Shown: in pieces, positions 50,150 to 63,068 of the stretch
How the letters are laid out: every line of letters starts with the position of its first letter
Position numbering within the stretch: the first letter of the stretch is position 1
Translations under genes and position numbers: made by a program
Notes under the pieces: model-generated
Seen by the model: only the letters and a program-made list of their open reading frames with translations
What the model was told of the DNA's origin: nothing
The model's database searches: none
Assembly (NCBI GenBank): GCA_963580455.1
Contig: OY756968.1
Location: forward strand, 15,469,996-15,533,995
DNA: 64,000 bases
From: Euonymus europaeus
Lineage: Eukaryota; Streptophyta; Magnoliopsida; Celastrales; Celastraceae
Reading direction: 5' to 3'

Positions 50150-51592
50150 AAAATTGTACACTGAGCAACGTTCATGGTCCGAAGTTGCTCAACTCTCTCT
50201 ATGGTGGAGCTTTTAACGACTTTGTCCATTTGTCATAGAAAGTTGGTGTTTTGGCATCGAAATAATCTATGAAGCTTATACTCATAAAATTTCACATAAA
50301 AGAACAATAAAAAGTCTATCCCGAGCAACTTTGATTTTTCCGAAGTTGCTCAACTCTCTTTATGGAGGAGCTTTTAACGGTTTTGTCCATTTGTCATAGA
50401 AAGTTGGTGTTTTAGCATCGAAATAATCTAGGAAGCTTACACTCATAAATTTTGACATATAAGAACAATAAAAATTGTATACAAACCAACGTTCATGGTC
50501 CGAAGTGTCTCAACTCTCTCTATGGAGGAGCTTTTAACGGTTTTGTCCATTTGTCATAGAAAGTTGGTGTTTTGGCATCGAAATAATCTATAAAGCTTAA
50601 ACTCGTAAAATTTGACATATAAGAACAATAAAAATTGTACAGCGAGCAACTTTGATGGTCCGAAGTTGCTCAACTCTCTCTATGGAGGAGCTTTTAACGG
50701 TTTTGTCCATTTGTCATAGAAAGTTGGTGTTTTGGCATCGAAATAATCTGTGAAGCTTATACTCGTAAAATTTGACATAGAAGAACAATAAAATTCTATT
50801 CCGAGCAACTTTGATCGTCCGAAGGTGCTCGACTCTCTCTGTGGAGGATCTTTTAACTGTTTTTTCCATTTGTCATAGAAAGTTGGTGATTGGGCATCGA
50901 AATAATCTAGGAAGCTTAAACTCTTAAAATTTGACATATAAGAACAATAAAAATTGTACATCGAGCAACTTTGATGGTCCGAAGTTGCTCCACTCTCTCT
51001 TTGGAGGAGCTTTTAACGGTTTCGTCCATTTGTCATAGAAATTTGGTGTTTTGGCATCGAAATAGTCTAGGAAGCTTATACTCTTAAAATTTGACATAGA
51101 AGAATAATAAAAATTGTACATCGAGCAACTTTGATGGTTTGAAGTTGCTCGACTTTCTCTATGGAGGAGCTTTTAAAGGGTTTCGTCCAATTGTCATAGA
51201 AAGTTGGTGTTTTGGCATCGAAATAATCTATGAAACTTATACTCCTAAAATTTCACAAATAAGAACAATAAAAAGTGTACACTGAGCAACTTTGATGGTC
51301 CGAAGTTGCTCAACTCTCTCTATGGAGGAGCTTTTAACGGTTTTGTCCATTTGTTATAGAAATTTGGTGTTTTGGCATCGAAATAATCCTGGAAGCTTAT
51401 ACTCTTAAAACTTGACATATAAGAACAATAAAAATTGTACAGCGAGCAACTTTGATGGTTCGAAGTTGCTCAACTCTCTTATATGGAGGAGCTTTTATCG
51501 GTTTTGTCCATTTGTCATAGAAAGTATGTGTTTTGGCATCGAAATAATCTATGAAGCTTAAACTCATAAAATTTGACATATAAGAACAATAA
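50150..51592 (+). repeat. 9-monomer HOR G array, copy 1 (1,443-bp period)
   Basis: First of three tandem copies. The marker AACGACTTTGTCC is at 50,215, 51,658 and 53,101. A 2-bp loss (AATAAAATTCTATT near 50,790) distinguishes this copy from the next two. The same order is found in the isolated copies at 41.8 and 56.6 kb. Confidence 0.9.
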
Positions 51593-53035
51593 AAATTGTA
51601 CACTGAGCAACGTTCATGGTCCGAAGTTGCTCAACTCTCTCTATGGTGGAGCTTTTAACGACTTTGTCCATTTGTCATAGAAAGTTGGTGTTTTGGCATC
51701 GAAATAATCTATGAAGCTTATACTCATAAAATTTCACATAAAAGAACAATAAAAAGTCTATCCCGAGCAACTTTGATTTTTCCGAAGTTGCTCAACTCTC
51801 TTTATGGAGGAGCTTTTAACGGTTTTGTCCATTTGTCATAGAAAGTTGGTGTTTTAGCATCGAAATAATCTAGGAAGCTTACACTCATAAATTTTGACAT
51901 ATAAGAACAATAAAAATTGTATACAAACCAACGTTCATGGTCCGAAGTGTCTCAACTCTCTCTATGGAGGAGCTTTTAACGGTTTTGTCCATTTGTCATA
52001 GAAAGTTGGTGTTTTGGCATCGAAATAATCTATGAAGCTTAAACTCGTAAAATTTGACATATAAGAACAATAAAAATTGTACAGCGAGCAACTTTGATGG
52101 TCCGAAGTTGCTCAACTCTCTCTATGGAGGAGCTTTTAACGGTTTTGTCCATTTGTCATAGAAAGTTGGTGTTTTGGCATCGAAATAATCTGTGAAGCTT
52201 ATACTCGTAAAATTTGACATAGAAGAACAATAAAAATTCTATTCCGAGCAACTTTGATCGTCCGAAGGTGCTCGACTCTCTCTGTGGAGGATCTTTTAAC
52301 TGTTTTTTCCATTTGTCATAGAAAGTTGGTGATTGGGCATCGAAATAATCTAGGAAGCTTAAACTCGTAAAATTTGACATATAAGAACAATAAAAATTGT
52401 ACATCGAGCAACTTTGATGGTCCGAAGTTGCTCCACTCTCTCTTTGGAGGAGCTTTTAACGGTTTCGTCCATTTGTCATAGAAATTTGGTGTTTTGGCAT
52501 CGAAATGGTCTAGGAAGCTTATACTCTTAAAATTTGACATAGAAGAATAATAAAAATTGTACATCGAGCAACTTTGATGGTTTGAAGTTGCTCGACTTTC
52601 TCTATGGAGGAGCTTTTAAAGGGTTTCGTCCAATTGTCATAGAAAGTTGGTGTTTTGGCATCGAAATAATCTATGAAACTTATACTCCTAAAATTTCACA
52701 AATAAGAACAATAAAAAGTGTACACTGAGCAACTTTGATGGTCCGAAGTTGCTCAACTCTCTCTATGGAGGAGCTTTTAACGGTTTTGTCCATTTGTTAT
52801 AGAAATTTGGTGTTTTGGCATCAAAATAATCCTGGAAGCTTATACTCTTAAAACTTGACATATAAGAACAATAAAAATTGTACAGCGAGCAACTTTGATG
52901 GTTCGAAATTGCTCAACTCTCTTATATGGAGGAGCTTTTATCGGTTTTGTCCATTTGTCATAGAAAGTATGTGTTTTGGCATCGAAATAATCTATGAAGC
53001 TTAAACTCATAAAATTTGACATATAAGAACAATAA
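51593..53035 (+). repeat. 9-monomer HOR G array, copy 2 (1,443-bp period)
   Basis: Exactly 1,443 bp from copy 1 and near identical to it. Private changes include GAAATGGTC near 52,503, GCATCAAAATAATCC near 52,820 and TTCGAAATTGC near 52,902. It shares CTCTTTGGAGG (about 52,440) with copy 1 (about 50,997), while copy 3 has CTCTATGGAGG. Confidence 0.9.
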
Positions 53036-54450
53036 AAATTGTACACTGAGCAACGTTCATGGTCCGAAGTTGCTCAACTCTCTCTATGGTGGAGCTTTTA
53101 ACGACTTTGTCCATTTGTCATAGAAAGTTGGTGTTTTGGCATCGAAATAATCTATGAAGCTTATACTCATAAAATTTCACATAAAAGAACAATAAAAAGT
53201 CTATCCCGAGCAACTTTGATTTTTCCGAAGTTGCTCAACTCTCTTTATGGAGGAGCTTTTAACGGTTTTGTCCATTTGTCATAGAAAGTTGGTGTTTTAG
53301 CATCGAAATAATCTAGGAAGCTTACACTCATAAATTTTGACATATAAGAACAATAAAAATTGTATACAAACCAACGTTCATGGTCCGAAGTGTCTCAACT
53401 CTCTCTATGGAGGAGCTTTTAACGGTTTTGTCCATTTGTCATAGAAAGTTGGTGTTTTGGCATCGAAATAATCTATGAAGCTTAAACTCGTAAAATTTGA
53501 CATATAAGAACAATAAAAATTGTACAGCGAGCAACTTTGATGGTCCGAAGTTGCTCAACTCTCTCTATGGAGGAGCTTTTAACGGTTTTGTCCATTTGTC
53601 ATAGAAAGTTGGTGTTTTGGCATCGAAATAATCTGTGAAGCTTATACTCGTAAAATTTGACATAGAAGAACAATAAAAATTCTATTCCGAGCAACTTTGA
53701 TCGTCCGAAGGTGCTCGACTCTCTCTGTGGAGGATCTTTTAACTGTTTTTTCCATTTGTCATAGAAAGTTGGTGATTGGGCATCGAAATAATCTAGGAAG
53801 CTTAAACTCGTAAAATTTGACATATAAGAACAATAAAAATTGTACATCGAGCAACTTTGATGGTCCGAAGTTGCTCCACTCTCTCTATGGAGGAGCTTTT
53901 AACGGTTTCGTCCATTTGTCATAGAAATTTGGTGTTTTGGCATCGAAATAGTCTAGGAAGCTTATACTCTTAAAATTTGACATAGAAGAATAATAAAAAT
54001 TGTACATCGAGCAACTTTGATGGTTTGAAGTTACTCGACTTTCTCTATGGAGGAGCTTTTAAAGGGTTTCGTCCAATTGTCATAGAAAGTTGGTGTTTTG
54101 GCATCGAAATAATCTATGAAACTTATACTCCTAAAATTTCACAAATAAGAACAATAAAAAGTGTACACTGAGCAACTTTGATGGTCCGAAGTTGCTCAAC
54201 TCTCTCTATGGAGGAGCTTTTAACGGTTTTGTCCATTTGTTATAGAAATTTGGTGTTTTGGCATCGAAATAATCCTGGAAGCTTATACTCTTAAAACTTG
54301 ACATATAAGAAGAATAAAAATTGTACAGCGAGCAACTTTGATGGTTCGAAGTTGCTCAACTCTCTTATATGGAGGAGCTTTTATCGGTTTTGTCCATTTG
54401 TCATAGAAAGTATGTGTTTTGGCATCGAAATAATCTATGAAGCTTAAACT
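53036..54450 (+). repeat. 9-monomer HOR G array, copy 3 (1,443-bp period)
   Basis: Collinear with copy 2 until about 54,450, where it leaves the nine-monomer cycle (TTTAACATATAAAAC, with a 2-bp loss) and enters the block G tail. Private changes include GAAGTTACTCG near 54,026 and AAGAAGAATAAAAATTG near 54,306. Confidence 0.88.
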
Positions 54451-55770
54451 CGTAAAATTTAACATATAAAACAATAAAAATTGTACATCGAGCAACTTTG
54501 ATGGTCCGAAGTTGCTCAACTTTCTCTATGGAGGAGCTTTTAAAGGGTTTCGTCCATTCATCATAGAAAGTTGGTGTTTTGGCATCAAAATAATCTATGA
54601 AGCTTATACTCCTAAAATTTCACATATAAGAACAATAAAAAGTGTACACCGAGCAACTTTGATCGTCCGAAGTTGCTCGACTCTCTCTATGGAGGAGCTT
54701 TTAACGGTTTTGTCCATTTGTCATAGAAAGTTAATGTTTTGGCATCGAAATAATCTAGGAAGCTTATACTCATAAAATTTGACATATAAGAACAATAAAA
54801 AGTGTACACCGAGCAACTTTGATCGTCCGAAGTTGCTCTACTCTCTCTATGGAGGAGCTTTTAAAGGGTTTCGTCCATTTGTCATAAAAAGTTGGTGTTT
54901 TGGCATCGAAATAATCTAAGAAGCTTAAACTCGTAAAATTTGACATATAAGAACAATAAAAATTGTACATCGAGCAACTTTGATGGTCCGAAGTTGCTCA
55001 ACTTTCTCTATGGAGGAGCTTTTAAAGGGTTTCGTCCATTTGTCATAGAAAGTTGGTGTTTTGGCATCGAAATAATCTATGAAGCTTATACTTCTAAAAT
55101 TTCACATATAAGAACAATAAAAATTGTATACGGAGCAACGTTCATGGTCCGAAGTGTTCAACTCTCTCTATGGAGGAGCTTTTAACGGTTTTGTCCATTT
55201 GTCATAGAAAGTTGGTGTTTTGGCATCGAAATAATCTATGAAGCTTAAACTCGTAAAATTTGACATATAAGAACAATAAAAATTGTACAGCGAGCAACTT
55301 TGATGTTCCGAAGTTGCTCAACTCTCTCTATGGAGGAGCTTTTAATGGTTTTGTCCATTTGTCATAGAAATTTAGTGTTTTGACATCCAAATAATCTAGG
55401 AAGCTTATACTCATAAATTTGACATATAAGAACAATAAAAATTGTACACTGAGCAATGTTGATGGTCCGAAGTTGCTCAACTTTCTCTATTGAGGTGCTT
55501 TTAACGGTTTTGTCCATTTGTCAAAGAAAGTTGGTGTTTTTGCATCATAATAATATAGGAAGCTTATACTCGTAAAATTTGACAAAGAAGAACAATAAGA
55601 AGTGTACGTAGAGCAATTTTGATGGTCCGAAGTTGCTCAACTCTCTTATATGGAAGAGCTTTTAACGGTTTTATCCATTTGTCATAGAAAGTTGGTGTTA
55701 TGGCATCGAAATAATCTAGGAAGCTTAAACTCGTAAAATTTGACATATAAGAACAATAAAAATTGTACAT
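54451..55770 (+). repeat. Block G tail, copy 2
   Basis: Collinear with 43,251-44,563 at an offset of 11,207 bp and with 57,981-59,293 at 3,523 bp. Private changes include CTATTGAGGTGC near 55,488 and CTTTTAACGGTTTTATCC near 55,662. Confidence 0.85.
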
Positions 55771-56561
55771 AGAGCAATTTTGATGGTCCGAAGTTGGTCA
55801 ACTCTCTCTATGGAGGAGCTTTTAACGGTTTTGTCCATTTGTCATATAAAGTTGGTGTTATGGCATCCAAATAATCTTGGAAGCTTATACTCATAAAATT
55901 TGACATATAAGAAAAATAAAATTTGTACACCGAGCAACGTTGATGGTCCGAAGTTGGTCAACTCTCTCTATGGAGGAGCCTTTAACGGTTTTGTCCATTT
56001 GTCATATAAAGTTGGTGTTTTGGCATCCAAATAATCTTGGAAGCTTATACTCATAAAATTTGACATATAAGAAAAATAAAAATTGTACACCGAGCAATGT
56101 TGATGGTCTGAAGTTGCTCAACTCTCTCTATGGAGGAGCTTTTAACGGTTTTGTCCATTTGTCATAGAAAGTTGGTGTTTTGGCTTCGAAATAGTCTAGG
56201 AAGCTTATACTCTTAATATTTGACATAGAAGAACAATAAAAAGTGTACATTGAGCAACTTTGATGGTCCGAAGTTGCTCAACTCTCTCTATGGAGGAGCT
56301 TTTAACAGTTTTGTCCATTTGTCATACAAAGTTGGTGTTTTGGCATCGAAATAATCTAGGAAGCTTATACTCATAAAATTTGACATAGAAGAACAATAAA
56401 AATTGTACACTGAGCAACGTTCATGGTCCGAAGTTGCTCAACTCTCTATGGAGGAGCTTTTAACGGTTTTGTCCATTTGTCATAGAAATTTAGTGTTTTG
56501 GCATCGAAATAATCTAGGAAGCTTATACTCATAAAATTTGACATAGAAGAACAATAAAAAT
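55771..56561 (+). repeat. Short D-like monomer series between G copies
   Basis: About five monomers resemble the start of block D: two consecutive monomers with AAGAAAAATAAAA (about 55,905 and 56,065), then GGCTTCGAAATAGTC and CATACAAAG. The series then returns to the G order rather than continuing into D. It looks like the left edge of a D block cut short by recombination. Confidence 0.75.
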
Positions 56562-57980
56562 TGTACACTGAGCAACGTTCATGGTCCGAAGTTGCTCAAC
56601 TCTCTCTATGGTGGAGCTTTTAACGACTTTGTCCATTTGTCATAGAAAGTTGGTGTTTTGGCATCGAAATAATCTATGAAGCTTATACTCATAAAATTTC
56701 ACATAAAAGAACAATAAAAAGTCTATCCCGAGCAACTTTGATTTTTCCGAAGTTGCTCAACTCTCTCTATGGAGGAGCTTTTAACGGTTTTGTCCATTTG
56801 TCATAGAAAGTTGGTGTTTTAGCATCGAAATAATCTAGGAAGCTTACACTCATAAATTTTGACATATAAGAACAATAAAAATTGTATACAAAGCAACGTT
56901 CATGGTCCGAAGTGTCTCAACTCTCTCTATGGAGGAGCTTTTAACGGTTTTGTCCATTTGTCATAGAAAGTTGGTGTTTTGGCATCGAAATAATCTATGA
57001 AGCTTAAACTCGTAAAATTTGACATATAAGAACAATAAAAATTGTACAGCGAGCAACTTTGATGGTCCGAAGTTGCTCAACTCTCTCTATGGAGGAGCTT
57101 TTAACGGTTTTGTCCATTTGTCATAGAAAGTTGGTGTTTTGGCATCGAAATAATCTGTGAAGCTTATACTCGTAAAATTTGACATAGAAGAACAATAAAA
57201 ATTCTATTCCGAGCAACTTTGATCGTCCGAAGGTGCTCGACTCTCTCTGTGGAGGATCTTTTAACTGTTTTTTCCATTTGTCATAGAAAGTTGGTGATTG
57301 GGCATCGAAATAATCTAGGAAGCTTAAACTCGTAAAATTTGACATATAAGAACAATAAAAATTGTACATCGAGCAACTTTGATGGTCCGAAGTTGCTCCA
57401 CTCTCTCTATGGAGGAGCTTTTAACGGTTTCGTCCATTTGTCATAGAAATTTGGTGTTTTGGCATCGAAATAGTCTAGGAAGCTTATACTCTTAAAATTT
57501 GACATAGAAGAATAATAAAAATTGTACATCGAGCAACTTTGATGGTTTGAAGTTGCTCGACTTTCTCTATGGAGGAGCTTTTAATGGGTTTCGTCTAATT
57601 GTCATAGAAAGTTGGTGTTTTGGCATCGAAATAATCTATGAAACTTATACTCCTAAAATTTCACATATAAGAACAATAAAAAGTGTACACTGAGCAACGT
57701 TGATGGTCCGAAGTTGCTCAACTCTCTCTATGGAGGAGCTTTTAACGGTTTTGTCCATTTGTTATAGAAATTTGGTGTTTTGGCATCGAAATAATCCTGG
57801 AAGCTTATACTCATAAAACTTGACATATAAGAACAATAAAAATTGTACAGCGAGCAACTTTGATGGTTCGAAGTTGCTCAACTCTCTTATATGGAGGAGC
57901 TTTTATCGGTTTTGTCCATTTGTCATAGAAAGTATGTGTTTTGGCATCGAAATAATCTATGAAGCTTAAACTCGTAAAAT
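56562..57980 (+). repeat. 9-monomer HOR G, isolated copy 2
   Basis: Matches 41,832-43,250 at an offset of 14,730 bp over the whole nine monomers. Private changes include TTTTAATGGGTTTCGTCTAATTG-like sequence near 57,580 and GAGCAACGTTG near 57,692. Confidence 0.85.
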
Positions 57981-59370
57981 TTAACATATAAGAACAATAA
58001 AAATTGTACATCGAGCAACTTTGATGGTCCGAAGTTGCTCAACTTTCTCTATGGAGGAGCTTTTAAAGGGTTTCGTCCATTCATCATAGAAAGTTGGTGT
58101 TTTGGCATCGAAATAATCTATGAAGCTTATACTCCTAAAATTTCACATATAAGAACAATAAAAAGTGTACACCGAGCAACTTTGATCGTCCGAAGTTGCT
58201 CGACTCTCTCTATGGTGGAGCTTTTAACGGTTTTGTCCATTTGCCATAGAAAGTTAATGTTTTGGCATCGAAATAATCTAGGAAGCTTATACTCATAAAA
58301 TTTGACATATAAGAACAATAAAAAGTGTACACCGAGCAACTTTGATCGTCCGAAGTTGCTCTACTCTCTCTATGGAGGAGCTTTTAAAGGGTTTCGTCCA
58401 TTTGTCATAAAAAGTTGGTGTTTTGGCATCGAAATAATCTAAGAAGCTTAAACTCGTAAAATTTGACATATAAGAACAATAAAAATTGTACATCGAGCAA
58501 CTTTGATGGTCCGAAGTTGCTCAACTTTCTCTATGGAGGAGCTTTTAAAGGGTTTCGTCCATTTGTCATAGAAAGTTGGTGTTTTGGCATCGAAATAATC
58601 TATGAAGCTTATACTCCTAAAATTTCACATATAAGAACAATAAAAATTGTATACGGAGCAACGTTCATGGTCCGAAGTGTTCAACTCTCTCTATGGAGGA
58701 GCTTTTAACGGTTTTGTCCATTTGTCATAGAAAGTTGGTGTTTTGGCATCCAACTAATCTTGCAAGATTATACTCATAAAATTTGACATATAAGAACAAT
58801 AAAAATTGTACACCGAGCAACGTTGATGTCCCGAAGTTGCATAACTCTCTCTATGGAGGAGCTTTTAACAGTTTCGTCCATTTGTCATAGAAAGTTCGTG
58901 TTTTGACATCCAAATAATCTAGGAAGCTTATACTCATAAATTTGACATATAAGAACAATAAAAATTGTACACTGAGCAATGTTGATGGTCCGAAGTTGCT
59001 CAACTTTCTCTATGGAGGTGCTTTTAACGGTTTTGTCCGTTTGTCAAAGAAAGTTGGTGTTTTTGCATCATAATAATATAGGAAGCTTATACTCGTAAAA
59101 TTTGACAAAGAAGAACAATAAGAAGTGTACATAGAGCAATTTTGATGGTCCGAAGTTGCTCAACTCTCTTATATGGAAGAGCTTTTATCGTTTTTATCCA
59201 TTTGTCATAGAAAGTTGGTGTTATGGCATCGAAATAATCTAGGAAGCTTAAACTCGTAAAATTTGACATATAAGAACAATAAAAATTGTACACCGAGCAA
59301 CGTTGATGGTCCGAAGTTGCTCAACTCTCTCTATGGAGGAGCTTTTAACGGTTTTGTCCATTTGTCATGT
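57981..59370 (+). repeat. Block G tail, copy 3
   Basis: Collinear with copy 1 at an offset of 14,730 bp, except for one monomer at about 58,750-58,895 that belongs to another type. As in copy 1, it leads directly into block D. Confidence 0.83.
58750..58895 (+). repeat. Monomer-sized replacement patch in block G tail
   Basis: Here the expected monomer, with AACTCG, ACAGCGAGC and GATGTTCC as in both other G tails (about 44,020-44,165 and 55,240-55,385), is replaced. The new monomer has CCAACTAATCTTGCAAG, GATGTCCCGAAG and CAGTTTCGTCC. Those markers otherwise sit in block D near 32,170, 47,385, 49,305 and 62,270. Flanking monomers and overall phase are unchanged. Confidence 0.8.
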
Positions 59371-59499
59371 AAAGTTGGTGTTTTGGCATCCAAATAATCT
59401 TGGAAGCTTATACTCATAAAATTTGACATATAAGGAAAATAAAAATTGTACACCGAGCAACGTTGATGGTCCGAAGTTGCTCAACTCTCTCTATGGAGG

Positions 59500-62400
59500 A
59501 GCTTTTAACGGTTTTGTCCATTTGTCATAGAAAGTTGGTGTTTTGGCTTCGAAATAGTCTAGGAAGCTTATACTCTTAAAATTTGACATAGAAGAACAAT
59601 ACAAAGTGTACATTGAGCAACTTTGATGGTCCGAAGTTGCTCAACTCTCTCTATGGAGGAGCTTTTAATAGTTTTGTCCATTTGTCATACAAAGTTGTTG
59701 TTTTGGCATCGAAATAATCTAGGAAGCTTATACTCATAAAATTTGACATAGAAGAACAATAAAAATTGTACACTGAGCAACGTTCATGGTCCGAAGTTGC
59801 TCAACTCTCTATGGAGGAGCTTTTAACGGTTTTGTCCATTTGTCATAGAAATTTAGTGTTTTGACATCCAAATAATCTTGGAAGCTTATACTCATAAAAT
59901 TTGACATATAAGAACAATAAAAAGTCTATTTCGAGCAACTTTGATTTTTCCGAAGTTGCTCAACTCTCTCTATGGAGGAGCTTTTAACGGTTTTGTCCAT
60001 TTTTCATAGAAAGTTGGTGTTTTGGCATCGAAATAATCTATGAAGCTTATACTCATAAAATTTGACATATAAGAACAATAAAAATTGTATACGGAGCAAC
60101 GTTCATCGTCCGAAGTGTTCAACTCTCTCTATGGAGGAGCTTTTAACGGTTTTGTCCATTTGTCATAGAAAGTTGGTGTTTTGGCATCGAAATAATCTAT
60201 GAAGCTTAAACTCGTAAAATTTGACATATAAGAACAATAAAAATTGTACAGCGAGCAACTTTGATGTTCCGAAGTTGCTCAACTCTCTCTATGGAGGAGC
60301 TTTTAATGGTTTTGTCCATTTGTCATAGAAATTTAGTGTTTTGACATCCAAATAATCTTGGAAGCTTATACTCATAAATTTGACATATAAGAACAATAAA
60401 AATTGTACACTGAGCAATGTTGATGGTCCGAAGTTGCTCAACTTTCTCTATGGAGGTGCTTTTAACGGTTTTGTCCATTTGTCAAAGAAAGTTGGTGTTT
60501 TTGCATCATAATAATATAGGAAGCTTATACTCGTAAAATTTGACAAAGAAGAACAATAAGAAGTGTACATAGAGCAATTTTGATGGTCCGAAGTTGCTCA
60601 ACTCTCTTATATGGAAGAGCTTTTATCGTTTTTATCCATTTGTCATGGAAAGTTGGTGTTATGGCATCGAAATAATCTAGGAGCTTAAACTCGTAAAATT
60701 TGATATATAAGAACAATAAAAATTGTACAGCGAGCAACTTTGATGGGCCGAAGTGGCTCAACTATCTCTATGGAGGAGCTTTTAACGGTTTCGTCCATTT
60801 GTCATAGAAATTTGGTGTTTTGGCATCCAAATAATCTAGGAAGCTTATACTAATAAAATTTGACATATAAGAACAATAAAAATTGTACACCGAGCAACTT
60901 TGATGGTCCGACGTTGCTCAACTCTCTCTATGGAGGAGCTTTTAGCGGTTTTTTCCATTTATCATAGAAAGTTGGTGTTTAGGCATCCAAATAATCTAGG
61001 AAGCTTATACTCATAAAATTTGACCTATAAGAACAATAAAAATTGTACAGCGAGCAACGTTGATGGTCCGAAGTTGCTCAACTCTCTCTATGGAGGAGCT
61101 TTTAACGGTTTCGTCCATTTGTCATAGAAAGTTGGTGTTTTGGCATCCAAATAATCTTGGAAGCTTATACTCATAAAATTTGACATATATGAACAATAAA
61201 AAGTGTACATTGAGCAACTTTTATGGTCCGAAGTTGCTCAATCTCTATATGGAGGAGCTTTTAACGGTTTTGTCCATTTGTCATAGAAAGTTGGTGTTCT
61301 GCCATCGAAATAAACTAGGAAGCTCTTATACTCATAAAATTTGACATATAAGAACAATAAAAATTGTACACTGAGCAACGTTCATGGTCCGAAGTTGCTC
61401 AACTCTCTCTACGGAGGAGCTTCTAACGGTTTTGTCCATTTGTCATAGAAAGTTGGTGTTTTCGCATGGAAATAATCTATGAAGCTTATACTCATAAAAT
61501 TTTACATAAAAGAACAATAAAAAGTCTATCCCGAGCAACTTTGATTTTTCAGAAGTTGCTCAACTCTCTCTATGGAGGAGCTTTTAACGGTTTTGTCCAT
61601 TTGTCATAGAAAGTTGGTGTTTTGGCATCGAAACAATCTAGGAAGCTTATACTCATAAAACTTGACATATAAGAACAATAAAAATTGTATACGGAGCAAC
61701 GTTCATGGTCCGAGGTTGCTCAACTCTCTCTATGAAGGAGCTTTTAACGGTTTTGTCCATTTGTCATAGAAAGTTGGTGTTTTGGCATCGAAATAATCTA
61801 TGAAGCTTAAACTCGTAAAATTTGACATATAAGAACAATAAAAATTGTACACCGAGCAACTTTGATGGTCCGAAGTTGCTCAACTCTCTTATATGGAGGA
61901 GCTTTTATCGGTTTTGTCCATTTGTCATAGAAAGTTGGTGTTATGGCATCGAAATAATCTAAGAAACTTAAACTCGTAAAATTTGACATATAAGAACAAT
62001 AAAAATTGTACAGCGAGCAACTTTGATGGTCCGAAGTTGCTCAACTCTCTCTATGGAGGAGCTTTTAACGGTTTCGTCCATTTGTCATAGAAATTTGGTG
62101 TTTTGGCATCCAAATCATCTAGGAAGCTTATACTCATAAAATTTGACATATAAGAACAATAAAAATTGTACACCGAGCAACTTTGATGGTCCGAAGTTGC
62201 TCAACTCTCTCTATGGATAAGCTTTTAACGGTTTTGTCCATTTGTCATAGAAAGTTGGTGTTTTGGCATCCAACTAATCTTGCAAGCTTATGCCCATAAA
62301 ATTTGACATATAAGAACAATAAAAATTGTACACCGAGCAACGTTGATGTCCCGAAGTTGCTCAACTCTCTCTATGGAGGAGCTTTTAACAGTTTCGTCCA

Positions 62401-63068
62401 TTTGTCATAGAAAGTTGGTGTTTTGGATTCCAAATAATCTTGGAAGCTTATACACATAAAATTTGACATATAAGAACAATAAAAATTGTACACCGAGCAA
62501 CGTTGATGGTCCGAAGTTGGTCAACTCTCTCTATGGAGGAGCTTTTAACGGTTTTGTCCATTTGTCATTGAAAGTTGGTGTTTTGGCATCGAAATAGTCT
62601 AGGAAGCTTATACTCTTAAAATTTGACATAGAAGAACAATAAAAAGTGTACATTAAACAACTTTGATGGTCCGAAGTTGCTCAACTCTCTCTATGGAGGA
62701 GCTTTTAACGGTTTTGTCTATTTGTCATAGAAAGTTGGTGTTTCGGCATCAAAATAATCTAGGAAGCTTATACTCATAAAAATTAACATATAAGAACAAT
62801 AAAAATTGTACACAGAGCAACAATCATGGTCCGAAGTTGCTCAACTCTCTCTATGGAGGAGCTTTTAACGGTTTTGTCCATTTGTCATAGAAAGTTGGTG
62901 TTTTGGCATTGAAATAATCTATGAAGCTTATACTCATAAAATTTGACATAAAAGAACAGTAAAAAGTCTATCCCGAGCAACTTTCATTTTTTCGAAGTTG
63001 CTCAACTCTCTCTATGGAGGAGTTTTTAACGGTTTCATCCATTTGTGATAGAAAGTTGGTGTTTTGGC
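59500..63068 (+). repeat. Satellite block D, copy 3
   Basis: Collinear with block D copy 1 at an offset of about 30,095 bp. It keeps the monomer lost from copy 2. Private changes include GGAGCTTAAACTCG near 60,679 with two bases lost, TTTTATGG near 61,220, CTTATGCCCATAAA near 62,287 and ATTTGTGATAG near 63,043. Confidence 0.85.
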
